A stretch of 14,043 nt of DNA from Bacilli bacterium (GTDB lineage: Bacteria; Bacillota_I; Bacilli_A; RFN20; CAG-826), in contig JAFXLR010000127.1 of the NCBI GenBank assembly GCA_017531065.1, positions 1-14,043 on the forward strand, read 5' to 3'. Positions 1 through 6,347 of the stretch are shown here, one piece after another. The notes under the pieces were generated by a model, which made no database searches, was not told the DNA's origin, and saw nothing but the letters and a program-made list of their open reading frames with translations. Position 1 is the first letter of the stretch; each line of letters opens with the position of its first letter. Position numbers and translations under genes: made by a program.

Positions 1-1
1 A

Positions 2-640
2 AAAATCAAAATCTACAATTTGGATATGGTTATTTCTGTTGGATATAGGGTTAAGTCGAAGAATGGGATAATATTCAGAAAATGGGCGAATGGAGTATTA
101 AAAGACTATCTATTAAAGGGATATGTTTTGGATGAAAAACGAACACTCATTACCAATGATAACTATGCAAATCTTGTCCATAGAGTTGATGATATTGATA
201 AGCGTTTGTCGACTTTTGAGGAGGGGACATCACCTCTGAAGGACAGGATATTCTTTGATGGTGAGTTTTTTGAGACGAGAGTGTTTTTGAAAGGCTTATT
301 TTCAAAAGCAAAGAAAGAAATAGTGCTAATCGATCCTTACGCAGATATCCTGGCGTTAGATTACCTAAAAGAAAAGAATGCGTACGTTGAGACAAAGCTA
401 ATCATCTCTTCAAAGTCAAAACTAACGCAAAACGACATCGCCTCTTTCAATGCTCAATTTGGAAATCTATCTGTATCAGTAAACGACGCTTTTCACGATA
501 GATTCCTAATTATTGATGGAAAGCTCTTATATCATATTGGAGCGTCTTTGAATTATGTGGGAAAGAAAGTGTTTGGCGTTGGGAAGATAGAAGACCCGGT
601 TTACCTAGCTTCTTTAAAGGGATTCGTGTCTTTTGTTTGA
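2..640 (+). CDS. RhuM-family protein with C-terminal PLD-like domain, 5' end missing
   Basis: The frame is open at the left edge, so the true start lies outside the window. The first visible residues (KIKIYNLDMVISVGYRV, then FRKWANGVLKDYLLKGY) are the hallmark of the RhuM/virulence-protein family, whose N-terminal domain resembles phage antirepressor-type DNA-binding modules. After a short charged linker, the C-terminal half (from about position 265) resembles a phospholipase D-like fold: an FLKGLFSKAKKEIVLIDPY segment and, at about 494-517, HDRFLIID, an HxK(x)4D half-motif with Arg in place of Lys, followed by GASL. Molecular function is unknown; such genes often sit in restriction or other accessory loci. 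Local composition is AT-rich (20 G/C in the 60 bases at 61-120) compared with the purine genes, suggesting transfer. The frame ends at TGA 638-640. The family call is firm; the biochemical role is not. Confidence 0.8.
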   Translation, partial: KIKIYNLDMVISVGYRVKSKNGIIFRKWANGVLKDYLLKGYVLDEKRTLITNDNYANLVHRVDDIDKRLSTFEEGTSPLKDRIFFDGEFFETRVFLKGLFSKAKKEIVLIDPYADILALDYLKEKNAYVETKLIISSKSKLTQNDIASFNAQFGNLSVSVNDAFHDRFLIIDGKLLYHIGASLNYVGKKVFGVGKIEDPVYLASLKGFVSFV

Positions 641-797
641 TGGTGTTTTTGCAGAGGATTTTTGGCCATCTAGATTTAGGAATAATAAAAATGCTAACAT
701 TGTTGGGCAGATTCCTATTTTTGATTCGTCACATTTGGCGAGAGGCATAAATGAGCATTACCAGAAGTGTGGCCATGGCTTTCATGGCAGGGGATGA
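618..797 (+). pseudogene. Possible remnant of an unidentified accessory gene in the AT-rich tail
   Basis: Between the RhuM-like gene and the sigma-factor gene, the third forward frame is open from after a TAA at 615-617 to a TGA at 795-797. Its protein-like part includes FAEDFWPSRFRNNKNANI and IPIFDSSHLARGINEH. It has no plausible start codon or ribosome binding site of its own and runs into the start of the sigma gene, so if it was coding it is a 3' fragment left by rearrangement. I do not recognise the family. It may equally be a chance open frame; the only support is residue composition and the low G+C shared with the preceding gene. Confidence 0.2.
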
Positions 798-1251
798 GTC
801 CGCTACAGAAAAGGTCTACCTCGAGTACAAGAACCTGATGTTTTTCGTCATCGCGTCTTATGTCTCTTCCAAAAGCGATATCGACGACATCCTAAGCGAA
901 TCATTCCTTAAAGCGATCGAGAAAAGAGAGCAGATCAAGGAACCTCATCACCTCAAAGCTTTCTTAGTCGCGACCGCCAGGAACCAAGCCATCGACTTCT
1001 TAAGGAAAAGCCGCCTCGTCCCATCTAGTGACGTCCTAGATGAGATATATGGGGACGATGATAGGTCAAATGACTTCCTTTCGCTCATTGAGCCTTTGCT
1101 CTCCAACAAAGAAACCATCGTCGTCTATTACAAGATCGGTTTCTCCTATACCTGGCCAGAGATCTCTAAAGAGACTGGCATCCCTGTCTCAAGCGTCAGA
1201 AGGATCTACGACAAGGCCAAGGAAAAGCTTAGGAAAGGACTTGCAGCATGA
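751..1251 (+). CDS. ECF-like RNA polymerase sigma factor
   Basis: A 166-residue sigma-70-family protein of extracytoplasmic-function size. Region 2 spans roughly residues 18-88: YLEYKNLMFFVIASYV, then DIDDILSESFLKAIEKRE and LKAFLVATARNQAIDFLRKS, the core- and -10-binding helices. Region 4 spans about residues 106-162 and has the helix-turn-helix YTWPEISKETGIPVSSVRRIYDKAKEKLRKGL that contacts the -35 element. No region 3 is present. A GAGAGG sits about 5 bases before the ATG. The TGA stop overlaps the ATG of the serpin gene (ATGA at 1248-1251), so the two are translationally coupled. ECF genes are normally followed by a membrane anti-sigma factor; here that position is taken by a membrane-anchored serpin. 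The gene begins within 100 bases of the AT-rich accessory segment. Target promoters are unknown. Confidence 0.88.
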   Translation: MSITRSVAMAFMAGDESATEKVYLEYKNLMFFVIASYVSSKSDIDDILSESFLKAIEKREQIKEPHHLKAFLVATARNQAIDFLRKSRLVPSSDVLDEIYGDDDRSNDFLSLIEPLLSNKETIVVYYKIGFSYTWPEISKETGIPVSSVRRIYDKAKEKLRKGLAA

Positions 1252-2696
1252 AATTCGAAAAGCAAATGAAAAAGCACATCGACCAAGTCTTTGAAGAAAA
1301 TGTGCCTAACCCATATCCAACTCCAATTAAGGAAAAGAGATTCCCATCATGGTTCAAATACGTCATTCCAGCCGGGGCAGTTTTAGCCGTGGCTTCCGTC
1401 GCTACGGCGATTATCGTCCCTAATGCGATTGGGAACGCCCTCGGACCGATTGGTTCAGGGAACGGTAGTAGCAGCGAACCTCCAAGCACCTCTATCCCGT
1501 TTAGCGGCACTGACTGCACGGAGATGACCAATTTTGTCTTTGCCCCGAAAAACGATAGGATGATTCCGACATTCGATAGGAAAATCGTCAGCAGAACCGG
1601 CTTAAAATCATTTGAAAAACTCACCCCATATTTCAAAGACCCTCATAACAAGGACTTTGTTCTGTCGCCAGCTTCCCACCTTCTTTGTGCCTCTTCTTTG
1701 ATCGCGGTATCCGATGGCTTTGACTTGGACGCTTTCGGTTTAGAGGATGCCGGAGAAGATACGAAAGCCTTGCTTGAGCAGTGGAATTGTTCATATTCAA
1801 CGAAGAACGCGAATACTGGCGAGGTTTATGATTGGACCCGTTTTGATAGCGCTGTTCTCCATCAGCAAGTAGGCGGAACATTCGCTTTCGATCCAGCAAA
1901 ATGTCAGGCAGTATCTGATAAATACATCGCCACATCCGCTGCCAACCATGCCAACTACGTTGATCAGGCGACACAGTATTTCCAACAAGCCATCAACCTC
2001 AGCGTCCCGATCCCTAAGGTTCAGATGAATGGTGATGGCGTTCTCACTTATGGCGCTCTCAAGATGAAAGATCTGGCGATGACAACATATACCACCGAAA
2101 AGAGAACGTTCCATGCCGAAAGTGGAAACACAGAAATCGACTACGCCTGCATAGGCAAGTCAGATGCCGGTGTGTCCGTTTTGTACTATGAGGGAAGCAA
2201 TTATCAAACGTTCTCTTTCAGAAATGCCACCACAGATTTGATGATTGTTCTTCCTAATGAAGGCGTCTCACTGGAAGATGTGTCTCTCGAAGAGGCGTAC
2301 ACCGAAATCGCAGTTAAAGCAGCCAAATACCGTTCTATCTATGGTTACGTTCCTTATTTCCATAATTCTTCCGATTCGATTGATTTATCAGATTCGTTCA
2401 TTAAATACATGAGCGGCAATGAGCTTTTGTGGTCGAAACTCCTAAGAAGAGGTGGAGTCCCAGCGCATGATCTAAGCTTCTACGTCCTTCAGTCATCCGA
2501 TTTCCAATTCTGCGATAAAGGCATCTTTGGCGAGTCTGTGACCGTTGCTGGTGGCAGTTCTGGCGCAATGCCTTCAAGGACGCCATTATTAGTCGATGTC
2601 AATCGCCCATTCTACGCGATTTGCCTACAAGACAAATTCCCTCTCTTTATCAACAAGGTGAATAACCCAGGGCAATCGACCTCCATAAAACAATAA
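1248..2696 (+). CDS. Membrane-anchored serpin-fold protein, candidate anti-sigma/sensor partner
   Basis: A 482-residue protein. Residues 1-33 are a charged, probably cytoplasmic tail (MKFEKQMKKHIDQVFEENVP); about 36-60 form one membrane helix (FKYVIPAGAVLAVASVATAI); about 64-90 are a Gly/Ser/Pro linker; about 95-475 resemble a serpin. Serpin landmarks are FVLSPASHLLCASSLI from residue 137, a VLYYEGSNYQTFSF/DLMIVLPNEG stretch near residue 309 onward, and NRPFYAICLQ...PLFINKVNNP from residue 452. The inhibitory hinge (the EEGTEAAAAT-like stretch) is not present; the equivalent region, residues 428-447, is short and Gly/Ser-rich, so classical suicide inhibition of proteases is doubtful. The N-terminal tail has no HxxxCxxC zinc anti-sigma motif. 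Overlap with the sigma gene suggests a regulatory pair in which the tail may hold the sigma factor, but that is inference. Membership of the serpin superfamily is fairly firm. Confidence 0.8.
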   Translation: MKFEKQMKKHIDQVFEENVPNPYPTPIKEKRFPSWFKYVIPAGAVLAVASVATAIIVPNAIGNALGPIGSGNGSSSEPPSTSIPFSGTDCTEMTNFVFAPKNDRMIPTFDRKIVSRTGLKSFEKLTPYFKDPHNKDFVLSPASHLLCASSLIAVSDGFDLDAFGLEDAGEDTKALLEQWNCSYSTKNANTGEVYDWTRFDSAVLHQQVGGTFAFDPAKCQAVSDKYIATSAANHANYVDQATQYFQQAINLSVPIPKVQMNGDGVLTYGALKMKDLAMTTYTTEKRTFHAESGNTEIDYACIGKSDAGVSVLYYEGSNYQTFSFRNATTDLMIVLPNEGVSLEDVSLEEAYTEIAVKAAKYRSIYGYVPYFHNSSDSIDLSDSFIKYMSGNELLWSKLLRRGGVPAHDLSFYVLQSSDFQFCDKGIFGESVTVAGGSSGAMPSRTPLLVDVNRPFYAICLQDKFPLFINKVNNPGQSTSIKQ

Positions 2697-2698
2697 AG

Positions 2699-2725
2699 AC
2701 CCCTCCCAAAAGGGGTTTTCTTTTT
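2699..2725 (+). terminator. Rho-independent terminator after the sigma-serpin unit
   Basis: Inverted repeat ACCCCT (2699-2704)/AGGGGT (2711-2716) with a 6-base loop, followed by TTTTC and TTTTT. It begins 2 bases after the serpin TAA and closes the sigma-serpin transcription unit. Confidence 0.85.
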
Positions 2726-2728
2726 GAA

Positions 2729-2746
2729 ATTATTCAAAAGAATAAT
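2729..2746. repeat. Perfect inverted repeat in the leader of the GT8-PlsC gene
   Basis: ATTATTC (2729-2735), loop AAAA, GAATAAT (2740-2746), followed by CTTTTTCTT. It is a 7-bp perfect hairpin just downstream of the previous terminator. It could be a backup terminator, an operator for the downstream gene or an AT-rich coincidence. A weak -35-like TTGATT lies at 2754-2759, with TAGTTT at 2777-2782 after 17 bases; that promoter assignment is poor. Confidence 0.4.
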
Positions 2747-2815
2747 CTTTTTCTTGATTAGACACGCTTTCTAGGATAGTTTGGTAGCGTTGCGACAGCC
2801 TAGGAGGATTATTCT

Positions 2816-4636
2816 ATGAATAATAAAAAAGCAGTAGTCCGCCTCTTCTTTACTTTAGACGATAACTACATCCCGTTTCTCTCAACAACCCTCGCGAGCA
2901 TCGTCGATCATGCCTCGCCCGAATATAAATATCAGATCACAATCATCCATGACGGTCTCTCTTTAGAAAGCAAGAAAGCCATCCGTCAGTTCCATAAAGA
3001 CAACATCTCCATCTCTTTCTTCAACGTCTCCGTCAAAGTCAATTCCTTGGCGGTCAAACTTGATGTCCGCGATTATTACACGATCACGACTTATTACCGC
3101 CTTTTCTTACCTGACCTTTTCCCAACATTAAGCAAAGGCTTATATCTCGACAGCGACATCGTTCTTTGCGATGACGTCGCTAAGCTATATTTCACCGATC
3201 TTGGCGATAATCTCGTCGGTGCCATCCCAGACGCTTCAGTCCAGCTTTTCCCTGAATTCTCTAACTATGTTGAGAAGGTCTTAGGGGTTGAGCATCAGAA
3301 TTACTTCAACGCCGGTGTCCTTCTTATGAACTTCAAGGCCCTTAGGTCCTTTGGTTTAGAAAGACGCTTCCTTGCCCTCATCAAGAAAGTCACTTTCAAA
3401 GTGGCCCAAGATCAGGACGTCTTGAATTACCTTTGCAAAGACAGAGTCACCTATGTCGACAAGAGGTGGAACGTCATGCCGCTAGGCGAAGAGATCAAAG
3501 ACCCTTGGCTCATCCATTACAACCTGATGTTCAAGCCATGGAACCTCAAGAACGTCATGTATGAAGACCGTTTCTTCAAATATGCCGAGATTGCTGGTGT
3601 CAAAGATAACATCATCAAAAACCGTGAGCTCATCCCACAGGATGTCGTTGACAAAATCCTCAAGAGCGTCGATGGCGTCAAAGCTTTCTGCAACCAAGAA
3701 GCCGAGAAAGCGGACGAGTACCACGAGAAACTTGGCGACAGCAAAAAGAAGTGGACCCCATATCAGACCATCGAACAAAGAATCAGAAAGGGTGAGCAGA
3801 TCGCCCCAACCCTTAGCAAAGAGAGACAGGATATCCTTAACAAAATCCAAGAACTTGAGAGAGAAGGCCGTTTTGACGTCGATGTTGAGAACGATCCGCC
3901 ATTCCGTCACCTTATGCCAGGGGATGTCGACTACCTCAGGAAGAAGTGGTCAAGCAAGCTCAAGACCTTCTGGGCCAATTACTACTCAAATCTCTATTTC
4001 AAACACCAGATCAAGAAAGGCCGTATCGTTCTTGATGGCGTGACAGGACTCCAGAATCTTAGAAGCGTCAAGAAAGGCGCGGTCATCACTGCCAACCATT
4101 TCTCTCCATTCGATAGCATCCCGATTCACTTAATCGTCAAGAAATACGCTAGAAACAAGAAGCTTTTCAAAATCATCAGGGAAGGCAATTACACGATGCC
4201 TGGCCTCTATGGTTTCTTCCTTAGAAACTGCTATACCTTGCCTCTTGCCACGAACCCAACCGTCCTTAGGCAGTTCCTTAAGTCGGTCGATACCGTCTTG
4301 ACCAAAGGCAACTTCATCCTCATCTACCCAGAGCAGTCGATGTGGTGGAATTACCGCAAACCAAAACCTCTTAAGAAGGGTGCTTTCGTCTTCGCTGCGA
4401 AGAACAACGTCCCGATCATCCCAACCTTCATCACCATGCGTGATACCGACAAGGTCGATGATAGTGGCGCTCTCATCCAAGCCTACACCCTCCATATCCT
4501 TGAGCCGATCTATCCTGACGTCTTCCTTACCCAGGCCGAGAACGTCATGATGATGATGAAGGCCAATGAGGAGGAGTGGAAAGAGGTCTATGAGAAGACC
4601 TATGGTGAGAAACTCACTTACATAACCGAGAAATAA
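2816..4636 (+). CDS. Glycosyltransferase family 8 / PlsC-type acyltransferase fusion
   Basis: A 606-residue two-domain enzyme. Residues about 5-265 form a GT8 (LgtC/glycogenin-like) retaining glycosyltransferase: LFFTLDDNYIPFLSTTLASI at the start, a metal- and nucleotide-sugar-binding DSD at residues 112-114 (YLDSDIVLCDD), NYFNAGVLLMNF and a late HYNLMFKPW like the family's HxxGxxKPW. A charged linker of about 100 residues follows. The C-terminal part, about 385-600, is a 1-acyl-glycerol-3-phosphate acyltransferase-like (PlsC) domain: NHFSPFD (N427-D433, the NHxxxxD catalytic motif), YPEQSMWW around E506 in the acyl-acceptor site, and GAFVFAAKNNVPIIP. A sound reading is a glycolipid or cell-envelope enzyme that glycosylates and acylates; substrates cannot be read from sequence. 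A strong AGGAGG at 2802-2807 sets the start. The next gene begins one base after the stop. Confidence 0.88.
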   Translation: MNNKKAVVRLFFTLDDNYIPFLSTTLASIVDHASPEYKYQITIIHDGLSLESKKAIRQFHKDNISISFFNVSVKVNSLAVKLDVRDYYTITTYYRLFLPDLFPTLSKGLYLDSDIVLCDDVAKLYFTDLGDNLVGAIPDASVQLFPEFSNYVEKVLGVEHQNYFNAGVLLMNFKALRSFGLERRFLALIKKVTFKVAQDQDVLNYLCKDRVTYVDKRWNVMPLGEEIKDPWLIHYNLMFKPWNLKNVMYEDRFFKYAEIAGVKDNIIKNRELIPQDVVDKILKSVDGVKAFCNQEAEKADEYHEKLGDSKKKWTPYQTIEQRIRKGEQIAPTLSKERQDILNKIQELEREGRFDVDVENDPPFRHLMPGDVDYLRKKWSSKLKTFWANYYSNLYFKHQIKKGRIVLDGVTGLQNLRSVKKGAVITANHFSPFDSIPIHLIVKKYARNKKLFKIIREGNYTMPGLYGFFLRNCYTLPLATNPTVLRQFLKSVDTVLTKGNFILIYPEQSMWWNYRKPKPLKKGAFVFAAKNNVPIIPTFITMRDTDKVDDSGALIQAYTLHILEPIYPDVFLTQAENVMMMMKANEEEWKEVYEKTYGEKLTYITEK

Positions 4637-4637
4637 G

Positions 4638-5246
4638 ATGCTTCTATATTCGATCATCATCGTTATCTGCGCTGCCATAGTGACTACGCTAAACATCTTC
4701 CTTAACCCGCAGTTCCAAGAAATGCCTTGGCTCTACGCCATTTTGGTTCTCGCTTTCGTTGTGGGTGCGGTCCTTATCGACGGCCTAGTCGCCCTCATCA
4801 TCAGGAAACTCCCTGAGAAATGGTTCCAAGAAGACAAAGGAATATTCAAGACCAGCAACGCTGAGATGAAGTTCTACCGTTTCCTCAAAGTCCAGAAGTG
4901 GAAGAACCATGTCCCGGAACTTGGCTCATTCACCGGCTTCCATAAGAACAAGGTGGCGAGTCCCTTCGATAACGAATACATTGGCCGTTTCATCTTGGAA
5001 GCAAGGTATGGCGTCGCCATCCACATATGGAGTGTCCCAACCTCCTTCCTCTTGATTCTTTGTGACTTCGGACTTTATACAGGTACCTCAAACATCTGGC
5101 TCACGATTGCTCTCCCAGTCGCCGTGATCAACGCCATCTTGATCGTGCTTCCTGCCTTCGTCCTAAAGTTCAATCTTCCAAGGCTCATCGCCATCTATAA
5201 CAACAACATCGTGCTCGAAAAACGCCAAAAAGAAGAGCAAAAATAA
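4638..5246 (+). CDS. Four-helix membrane protein resembling CrtO-type acyltransferase
   Basis: A 202-residue integral membrane protein with predicted helices at about residues 2-22, 31-57, 125-150 and 153-178, and a cytoplasmic or interfacial loop between helices 2 and 3. That loop holds FYRFLKVQKWKNHVPELGSF, FHKNK and YIGRFILEARYGVAIHIWS. This resembles the conserved core of glycosyl-4,4'-diaponeurosporenoate acyltransferase (CrtO) family proteins as I recall it (K-W-K-x-x-x-P-E ... R-F-I-x-E ... H-W). In staphylococci CrtO acylates the sugar of a glycosylated carotenoid; no carotenoid gene is visible here, so the acceptor is probably another glycolipid. It starts one base after the GT8-PlsC stop, with no ribosome binding site of its own beyond the preceding coding sequence, which implies translational coupling and a shared pathway. 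The family assignment is by memory and moderate. Confidence 0.6.
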   Translation: MLLYSIIIVICAAIVTTLNIFLNPQFQEMPWLYAILVLAFVVGAVLIDGLVALIIRKLPEKWFQEDKGIFKTSNAEMKFYRFLKVQKWKNHVPELGSFTGFHKNKVASPFDNEYIGRFILEARYGVAIHIWSVPTSFLLILCDFGLYTGTSNIWLTIALPVAVINAILIVLPAFVLKFNLPRLIAIYNNNIVLEKRQKEEQK

Positions 5247-5247
5247 C

Positions 5248-5276
5248 AAAATCCGCTGCAAAACAGCGGTTTTTTT
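5248..5276 (+). terminator. Rho-independent terminator after the glycolipid gene pair
   Basis: CCGCTG (5253-5258), loop CAAAA, CAGCGG (5264-5269), then seven T. The A-rich stretch before the stem can extend pairing with the T-run, so it may act in both directions. Confidence 0.92.
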
Positions 5277-5300
5277 GTTTTTTGATTCAGACTACACGGA

Positions 5301-5314
5301 AAATAAATTTATTT
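5301..5314. repeat. AT-only palindrome upstream of the purC promoter
   Basis: AAATAAATTTATTT is a perfect 14-bp palindrome ending at the start of the shared TATGTAACC element. It lies where an UP-element or an operator half would sit. Being AT-only it may be fortuitous. Confidence 0.3.
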
Positions 5315-5325
5315 ATGTAACCGCT
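5314..5325 (+). promoter_or_regulatory. Candidate purine operator, purC copy (TATGTAACCGCT)
   Basis: This 12-base element matches TATGTAACCACT at 9644-9655 upstream of the purE operon at 11 of 12 positions. In both cases it starts exactly 40 bases before the start of the proposed -10 hexamer (5354 here, 9684 there). It does not match the Bacillus PurR box (CGAACAWT type). It is a candidate binding site for a purine regulator, proposed only from this two-copy coincidence. Confidence 0.4.
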
Positions 5326-5331
5326 ATTATG

Positions 5332-5359
5332 TTTGAAATGAAATAAGAGAATCTATAAT
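5332..5359 (+). promoter_or_regulatory. Probable sigma-A promoter of purC
   Basis: A perfect -10 TATAAT at 5354-5359 is preceded by TTTGAA (5332-5337, 16-base spacer) or the overlapping TTGAAA (5333-5338, 15-base spacer). Transcription would start near 5366, leaving only about 20 bases of leader, too short for a riboswitch. Confidence 0.6.
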
Positions 5360-5388
5360 CAAATTGATACAAATTGGAGATATCAAAA

Positions 5389-6252
5389 ATGAAACCTATC
5401 AAAGAAGGAAAAGTCAGAGAGATCTACGATAACGGTGATACCTTAATCATGGTCGCGACTGACCGCATCAGCTGTTTTGACGTCATCTTACATAATGTCG
5501 TCACCAATAAAGGCAAAGTCTTAACCCAAATCTCGAAATTCTGGTTTGATTACACGAAAGACATCTGCAAGAACCACATGGTCAGCTGCGATGTCAAAGA
5601 TATGCCTGCATTCTTCCAAAACGAGAAATTCGAAGGAAGAACGATGATGTGCAAGAAGCTCACCATGCTTCCAATCGAATGCATCGTCCGTGGCTACATC
5701 ACCGGAAGCGGCTGGGCCAGCTATCAGAAAAACGGCACCGTCTGCGGCATCACCCTTCCAAAAGGTTTAGTGGAATCCGATAAGCTTCCTGAACCAATCT
5801 ACACCCCATCCACCAAAGCGGAGATCGGCGATCACGATGAGAACATCTCCTTCGAAAAATCGGTTGAGGTCCTTGAAAAGGAATTCCCAGGCAAAGGCCT
5901 TGAATACGCGACCAAATTAAAGGAATACACCATCGCCCTTTATAAGAAATGCGCCGACTACGCCCTCACAAAAGGCATCATCATCGCCGACACCAAATTC
6001 GAATTCGGCCTTGATGAGAATGGCGAAGTCGTCGTCGCTGACGAGATGCTCACCCCAGATTCATCGAGATTCTGGCCTCTTGAAGGATACGAAAGAGGAA
6101 AGAGCCAGCCATCCTTCGATAAGCAATTCGCTAGGGATTGGCTTAAGTCCCACGATCATGACTGGACCCTTCCAGAAGAGGTCGTCGAAAAGACCATCGC
6201 CAAATATCTCCAAGGTTACGAACTCTTAACCGGCAAACCTCTTAACGCCTAA
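5389..6252 (+). CDS. purC: Phosphoribosylaminoimidazole-succinocarboxamide (SAICAR) synthase
   Basis: ATP-dependent ligation of aspartate to CAIR, giving SAICAR in cytosolic de novo purine synthesis. The 287-residue product has the expected length and motifs: KEGKVREIYD and MVATDRISCFDV at the N-terminus, PIECIVRGYITGSGWASYQ (family signature), KAEIGDHDENIS, and IIIADTKFEFG...VVVADEMLTPDSSRFW near the C-terminus. The chosen start is ATG 5389, 8 bases after a GGAGA at 5376-5380. An in-frame TTG at 5374 would also keep the frame open but lies on top of that binding site. It is transcribed alone from its own promoter and ends at a terminator facing purF, so it is unlinked from the purE operon although both serve consecutive steps (PurE makes CAIR, PurC uses it). 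Confidence 0.95.
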   Translation: MKPIKEGKVREIYDNGDTLIMVATDRISCFDVILHNVVTNKGKVLTQISKFWFDYTKDICKNHMVSCDVKDMPAFFQNEKFEGRTMMCKKLTMLPIECIVRGYITGSGWASYQKNGTVCGITLPKGLVESDKLPEPIYTPSTKAEIGDHDENISFEKSVEVLEKEFPGKGLEYATKLKEYTIALYKKCADYALTKGIIIADTKFEFGLDENGEVVVADEMLTPDSSRFWPLEGYERGKSQPSFDKQFARDWLKSHDHDWTLPEEVVEKTIAKYLQGYELLTGKPLNA

Positions 6253-6261
6253 TAATATTTG

Positions 6262-6296
6262 AAGTCACATACGGGAAATCTCGATGTGGCTTTTTT
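6262..6296 (+). terminator. Terminator of purC
   Basis: AAGTCACAT (6262-6270) pairs with ATGTGGCTT (6284-6292), including one G-T pair, around a 13-base loop; a run of T at 6291-6296 follows. It converges with the purF terminator. Confidence 0.8.
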
Positions 6297-6301
6297 ATTA
6301 C

Positions 6302-6329
6302 AAAAAAGGCCCGTATTATCACGAGCCTT
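6302..6329 (-). terminator. Terminator of purF (minus strand)
   Basis: On the minus strand AAGGCTCGT pairs with ACGGGCCTT (plus positions 6321-6329 and 6306-6314), nine pairs with one T-G, loop of 6. The T-run on the transcript comes from A6302-A6307. Facing the purC terminator, it insulates the two convergent units. Confidence 0.85.
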
Positions 6330-6347
6330 GTTTTTTATTTGTTATTC

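Noticed and set aside
640..750. A 36-codon open frame starting ATG 640 between the RhuM-like and sigma genes
   Set aside because: No ribosome binding site, no recognisable features, and the sequence is better explained as untranslated tail or a remnant in another frame.
3482..4043. Long opposite-strand and shifted open frames inside the GT8-PlsC gene and other genes
   Set aside because: They lie wholly within strongly supported coding sequence, lack binding sites and have low-complexity composition expected of shadow frames.
5374..5388. TTG 5374 as the purC start
   Set aside because: It overlaps the GGAGA binding site that serves ATG 5389, and the extra residues are not typical for the family.
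5284..5388. A riboswitch in front of purC
   Set aside because: The probable transcription start near 5366 leaves about 20 bases of leader, too short to fold an aptamer.
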